Shown: positions 14,423 through 17,600 of the stretch, in pieces
Layout: the number at the start of each line of letters is the position of its first letter
Position numbering within the stretch: the stretch's first letter is position 1
Source: CAZYJR01 sp964647905
Lineage (GTDB): Bacteria > Desulfobacterota > DSM-4660 > Desulfatiglandales > HGW-15
NCBI GenBank assembly: GCA_964647905.1
Contig: CAZYJR010000050.1
Span: forward strand, 1 to 17,600
Direction of reading: 5' to 3'
DNA length: 17,600 nt
The notes under the pieces: model-generated
What the model was told of the DNA's origin: nothing
Databases searched by the model: none
What the model saw: the letters and a program-made list of their open reading frames with translations, nothing else
Program-made: the position numbers and the translations under genes

Positions 14423-17400
14423 CCGCCACGACCACTCAACCTAACTGCCGCGCCCAGCTCCGCATGCTCAAGGACTTCCAGCGGAAGACGGTGAACCACG
14501 TCTTCCGTCGCCTTTACAAGGACCCGGACCGGGTGAACCGATTCCTGGTGGCCGACGAGGTGGGCCTGGGAAAGACCCTGGTGGCCCGGGGCGTGGTGGC
14601 CAGGGCCATCGAGCACTTGTGGGACCGGGTGGAACGCATCGACGTGGTCTACGTCTGCTCCAACCACAGCATCGCGCGCCAGAACATCAACCGCCTCGAC
14701 TTCCTGGGAAACGGCGAGTCGGCCATTGCCGAGCGCATGACCCTGCTCCCGCTCCACACCCACAAGCTCACCAGCAACAAGGTGAACTTCGTCTCCTTCA
14801 CACCCGGCACCTCCTTCGACCTCCGCTCAAGCGGCGGCCTGGCCAAGGAGCGGGCCCTCATCTACCACATGCTCCGCATGGGCTGGAGGCTGGGTTCGTC
14901 CGCCCCGCCCAAAAACCTCCTTCGGGGCAACGTGAACCGGCGGAACTGGGAGCGACAGATCCGGGAGTTCCCCCAGGACGAGATCGACCGCAACCTGCTG
15001 GAGCACTTCATCCGGGCCCTCAACCGGAGCGGCATCCACAGCCGCTTCAACCGCCTCGCCGACCAATTCCCCAGGACCCGGCGCTACCGCAAGATCCCCT
15101 GGGAGATCCGCCGGCAGCGAAACGAGCTCGTGGGCGAGCTCCGCACCCTCCTCGCCCGAAGCTGCGTGGACGCCCTGGAGCCGGACATCGTCATCCTGGA
15201 CGAGTTCCAGCGGTTTCGAAACCTCCTCGAAGGGGAGGACGAGGCAGGCCGCCTCGCCAAGGCCGTGTTCGACTACCCCAAGGCAGAGGTCAAGGTGATC
15301 CTGCTCTCGGCCACGCCCTACAAGATGTACACCATGTACCACGAGCAGGACCGGGAGGATCACTATGAGGACTTCCTCCGCACCATCCGCTTCCTCTTCG
15401 ACTCGGACGAGAAGACCGAGAACTTCCAGCACCTCCTCGAGAAGTTCCGGGACGTGCTCCTTAACCCCCACGCCACGGACGACCCGACCTGGCTCAAAAC
15501 CAAACGAAACATCGAGCGAAGGCTCCGGAAGGTCATGGTCCGCACCGAACGGCTCTCCCCCCACACCCGGGAGGTGACCCGGGGGCTCGTCACCCACGCA
15601 GGGCCTCTCTCCCCTAAGGATCTGGAGGGCTTCTGCATGCTCGACACCGTCTCCCGCCACCTCGGCACCGGCGACACCGTAGAGTACTGGAAGTCTGCCC
15701 CCTACCTCCTCAACGTGATGGACCGGGACGGCTACAAGATCAAGGAGAAGCTCGTGGAGGCCGTGGAGAACGGCGCAAGCCCCGACCTTGCCAAAGTGTT
15801 CGAGGGCAGCCGGTCCCAGCTCCTCTCCTGGGAATCGGTCTCGGGATACCAGCCCGTGGACCCGGCCAACGCCCGCCTCCGGGGGCTCCTCCGGGACACC
15901 CTGGATCCGGGCGTCTGGAAGCTCCTCTGGGTCCCGCCCTCGCTCCCCTACTACCAGCCGGAGCGGGGACCCTTTGCCGACCCCCGCCTCGAGGACACCA
16001 CCAAGACCCTGGTCTTCTCCTCCTGGGCCGTGGTGCCCAAGGCCATCGCAATGATAGCGAGCTACGAGGCCGAGCGCCGCATGGTGGGGCTCTCCGAGCA
16101 AGGCGCCCGATACAACCGCATGAGCCGCCGCGCCCGCCTCCTCGCCTTCCGGTCCACCTCGGACCGCCTCTCGGGCATGACCGTCTTCCCCCTGATCTAC
16201 CCCTCCATGGCCCTGGCCCTGGGCTTCGACCCCCTGGAGCAGGCAAGAGCCCCCGCGGAAAACGGCACGCCCCCGACCCGGCAGGAGATCCTATCCCAGG
16301 CCGAGGCCTTCCTGGAGGAGCGACTCTCCCCGCTCACCAGGCCTTTCACCCGACACACAGGCACCCGCCCGGACGAGCGTTGGTACTGGGTGGCCCTGGC
16401 CGCCCTGGACTGGACCCATCATCGGGCCGCCGCCCGGGAGTGGCTTGACACGGAAAACGGAGACGACGCCTGGTGGCGTATGGTGCGGGCCGGCGAGGAC
16501 CCGGAGGGGAACTTCTACGAGCACATCCAGCGCTTCCTCGAGCACTACCAGAGCCCCCAGAATCTGGGCCCCCCACCAGACGACCTCGTCCCGGTGCTCG
16601 CCAAGGCGGCCGTGGCATCACCCGCCGTGGCGGCCCTCCGCTCTCTCGTCCGCACCGTTGGGAGGGGCAAAAGCGCAGGAGACTGCACCCCGATCCTGGC
16701 CGCAGCCGCCCGCACGGCCATGGGATTTCGGTCCCTCTTCAACCTCCCGGAGACCATGCTCCTCGTCCGGGGGCTCCGACCCAACGACGAGGCCCGCTAC
16801 TGGGAGAGCGTGCTCGACTACAGCGTGGACGGGAACCTCCAGTCCGTCCTGGACGAGTACGCCCACATGCTCCGGGAGGGCCTGGGCCTCCTGGACAAAC
16901 CCCAGGCCACAGCCGCCAACCAGCTCTCCAAGGAGATCCAGGCGGCCGTCAGTCTCCGGACCGTGAACCTGGACTTCGACGAGATCTTCCCCAAAGGGGC
17001 CCCCGCCGAGCCTCTCCAGAGACACAGCATACGGTGCCGCTTCGCCCTCCGCTTCGGGGACGGCCGGAACGAGGAGGAGAAGACCGAGGTCCGAAAGGAC
17101 CTGGTCCGGTGCGCCTTCAACTCCCCCTTCCGCCCCTTTGTCCTGGCCACCACCTCCATCGGGCAGGAGGGCCTGGACTTCCACCCCTACTGCCACGACA
17201 TCTGCCACTGGAACCTCCCCTCAAACCCGGTGGACCTGGAGCAGCGGGAGGGGAGGATCCACCGCTACAAGGGGCACGCCATTCGACGGAACCTGGCCAG
17301 ATCGTTTTCCTTGGGAAGGCTGGTGGAGGAAGGGCCACACCAGGACCCCTGGGAGATCCTGTTCCGGCTGGCACTCGAGCAGAGGGAAAAGGGGCTGACC

Positions 17401-17600
17401 GACCTGGTCCCGTTCTGGAGCTACGACATCGAGGATGGGTACTGCATCCGGCGGTGTGTGCCCACCTTTCCGTTGAGCCGGGACCGGGAGCATCTGGACC
17501 ATCTCCAGAGCACGCTGGTGGCCTACCGGATGGTGCTGGGGCAGCCGAGGCAGGAGGATTTGGTGAATTTTCTGAGTCGGAGGCTTGAGGAAGAGAAGGG
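14419..17600 (+). CDS. Large SNF2/DEAD-type helicase, third gene of the operon, incomplete at the window end
   Basis: ATG 14419 overlaps the PLD stop (ATGA), with AAGGAG 12 nt upstream. The frame stays open for 1,060 codons to the last base. Motifs: QRKTV (near residue 22), Walker A ADEVGLGKT (45-53), DEFQ (261-264, the DExx box), SAT (297-299), motif IV-like VFSSW (532-536), motif V SIGQEGLDF (913-921) and motif VI Q942REGRIHRY. The order and the EQREGRIHR motif fit superfamily 2 helicases related to SNF2/RapA. Two things are unusual: about 230 residues between SAT and motif IV, and about 375 residues inserted inside the second RecA domain between motifs IV and V. The last visible residues (YRMVLGQPRQEDLVNFLSRR) look like the final helix, so few residues are probably missing. 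It should be an ATP-driven DNA or RNA translocase working with the PLD protein. Confidence 0.9.
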   Translation, partial: MTATTTQPNCRAQLRMLKDFQRKTVNHVFRRLYKDPDRVNRFLVADEVGLGKTLVARGVVARAIEHLWDRVERIDVVYVCSNHSIARQNINRLDFLGNGESAIAERMTLLPLHTHKLTSNKVNFVSFTPGTSFDLRSSGGLAKERALIYHMLRMGWRLGSSAPPKNLLRGNVNRRNWERQIREFPQDEIDRNLLEHFIRALNRSGIHSRFNRLADQFPRTRRYRKIPWEIRRQRNELVGELRTLLARSCVDALEPDIVILDEFQRFRNLLEGEDEAGRLAKAVFDYPKAEVKVILLSATPYKMYTMYHEQDREDHYEDFLRTIRFLFDSDEKTENFQHLLEKFRDVLLNPHATDDPTWLKTKRNIERRLRKVMVRTERLSPHTREVTRGLVTHAGPLSPKDLEGFCMLDTVSRHLGTGDTVEYWKSAPYLLNVMDRDGYKIKEKLVEAVENGASPDLAKVFEGSRSQLLSWESVSGYQPVDPANARLRGLLRDTLDPGVWKLLWVPPSLPYYQPERGPFADPRLEDTTKTLVFSSWAVVPKAIAMIASYEAERRMVGLSEQGARYNRMSRRARLLAFRSTSDRLSGMTVFPLIYPSMALALGFDPLEQARAPAENGTPPTRQEILSQAEAFLEERLSPLTRPFTRHTGTRPDERWYWVALAALDWTHHRAAAREWLDTENGDDAWWRMVRAGEDPEGNFYEHIQRFLEHYQSPQNLGPPPDDLVPVLAKAAVASPAVAALRSLVRTVGRGKSAGDCTPILAAAARTAMGFRSLFNLPETMLLVRGLRPNDEARYWESVLDYSVDGNLQSVLDEYAHMLREGLGLLDKPQATAANQLSKEIQAAVSLRTVNLDFDEIFPKGAPAEPLQRHSIRCRFALRFGDGRNEEEKTEVRKDLVRCAFNSPFRPFVLATTSIGQEGLDFHPYCHDICHWNLPSNPVDLEQREGRIHRYKGHAIRRNLARSFSLGRLVEEGPHQDPWEILFRLALEQREKGLTDLVPFWSYDIEDGYCIRRCVPTFPLSRDREHLDHLQSTLVAYRMVLGQPRQEDLVNFLSRRLEEEK

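Noticed and set aside
14827..16101. 424-aa minus-strand open frame
   Set aside because: It is antisense to the helicase, whose motifs are continuous on the plus strand across this stretch.
16473..17588. 371-aa plus-strand frame in the helicase region
   Set aside because: It is an out-of-frame Pro/Arg/Gly-rich shadow. Helicase motifs V and VI are in the other frame over the same bases.

Overview
The window looks like a genomic island or plastic zone from a Gram-negative bacterium. A Gram-negative envelope is implied by an OmpA-type protein with a clear signal peptide. The protein set (SEC-C proteins, an OmpA protein with an extra N-terminal domain, RarD, radical-SAM remnants) would fit a deltaproteobacterium (Desulfobacterota), but that placement is inference from general flavour only. 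Base composition is patchy by eye: 11.2-17.6 kb and 1.9-3.3 kb are very GC-rich, while about 5.5-6.9 kb and parts of 3.5-4.7 and 8.9-9.3 kb are clearly AT-richer, as expected of DNA assembled from several sources.

Layout. (1) 1-1.8 kb: the C-terminal end of an MIT_C (MITD1-like) domain protein, then a decayed AAA ATPase/S8 subtilisin-like peptidase pair whose order, RBS and terminal sequences match the ietAS type of defence pair, then a DUF429 gene cut short by a stop codon. (2) 1.9-4.7 kb, minus strand: an intact 482-aa SEC-C zinc-binding protein and an intact MFS exporter. (3) 4.75-5.45 kb, minus: a chimeric remnant joining the C-terminal part of a radical-SAM protein to a TPR fragment. (4) 5.9-6.8 kb, plus: an AT-rich second SEC-C protein. 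(5) 7.0-8.96 kb: convergent rarD (plus) and an OmpA-family gene (minus), separated by 9 bp. (6) 9.0-11.2 kb: a gene graveyard with fragments of a possible DEDD exonuclease, an AAA_14-type ATPase and an ADP-ribosylglycohydrolase, followed by about 550 bp rich in hairpins. (7) 11.3-17.6 kb, plus: a tightly coupled three-gene operon of a DUF6361 protein, a phospholipase-D-like protein with two HxK motifs, and a very large SNF2/DEAD-type helicase that runs off the window end.

The operon in (7) is the best candidate for an undescribed system. A DUF6361 protein, a PLD nuclease-like protein and a helicase with a long insert overlap end to end (8 nt and 4 nt), all key motifs are intact, and they sit beside decayed defence-like genes. 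This composition is typical of multi-gene anti-phage or anti-plasmid systems, and I cannot assign it to a named system. The rest of the island reads as turnover of accessory genes: at least six broken genes in 11 kb, with intact genes between them.
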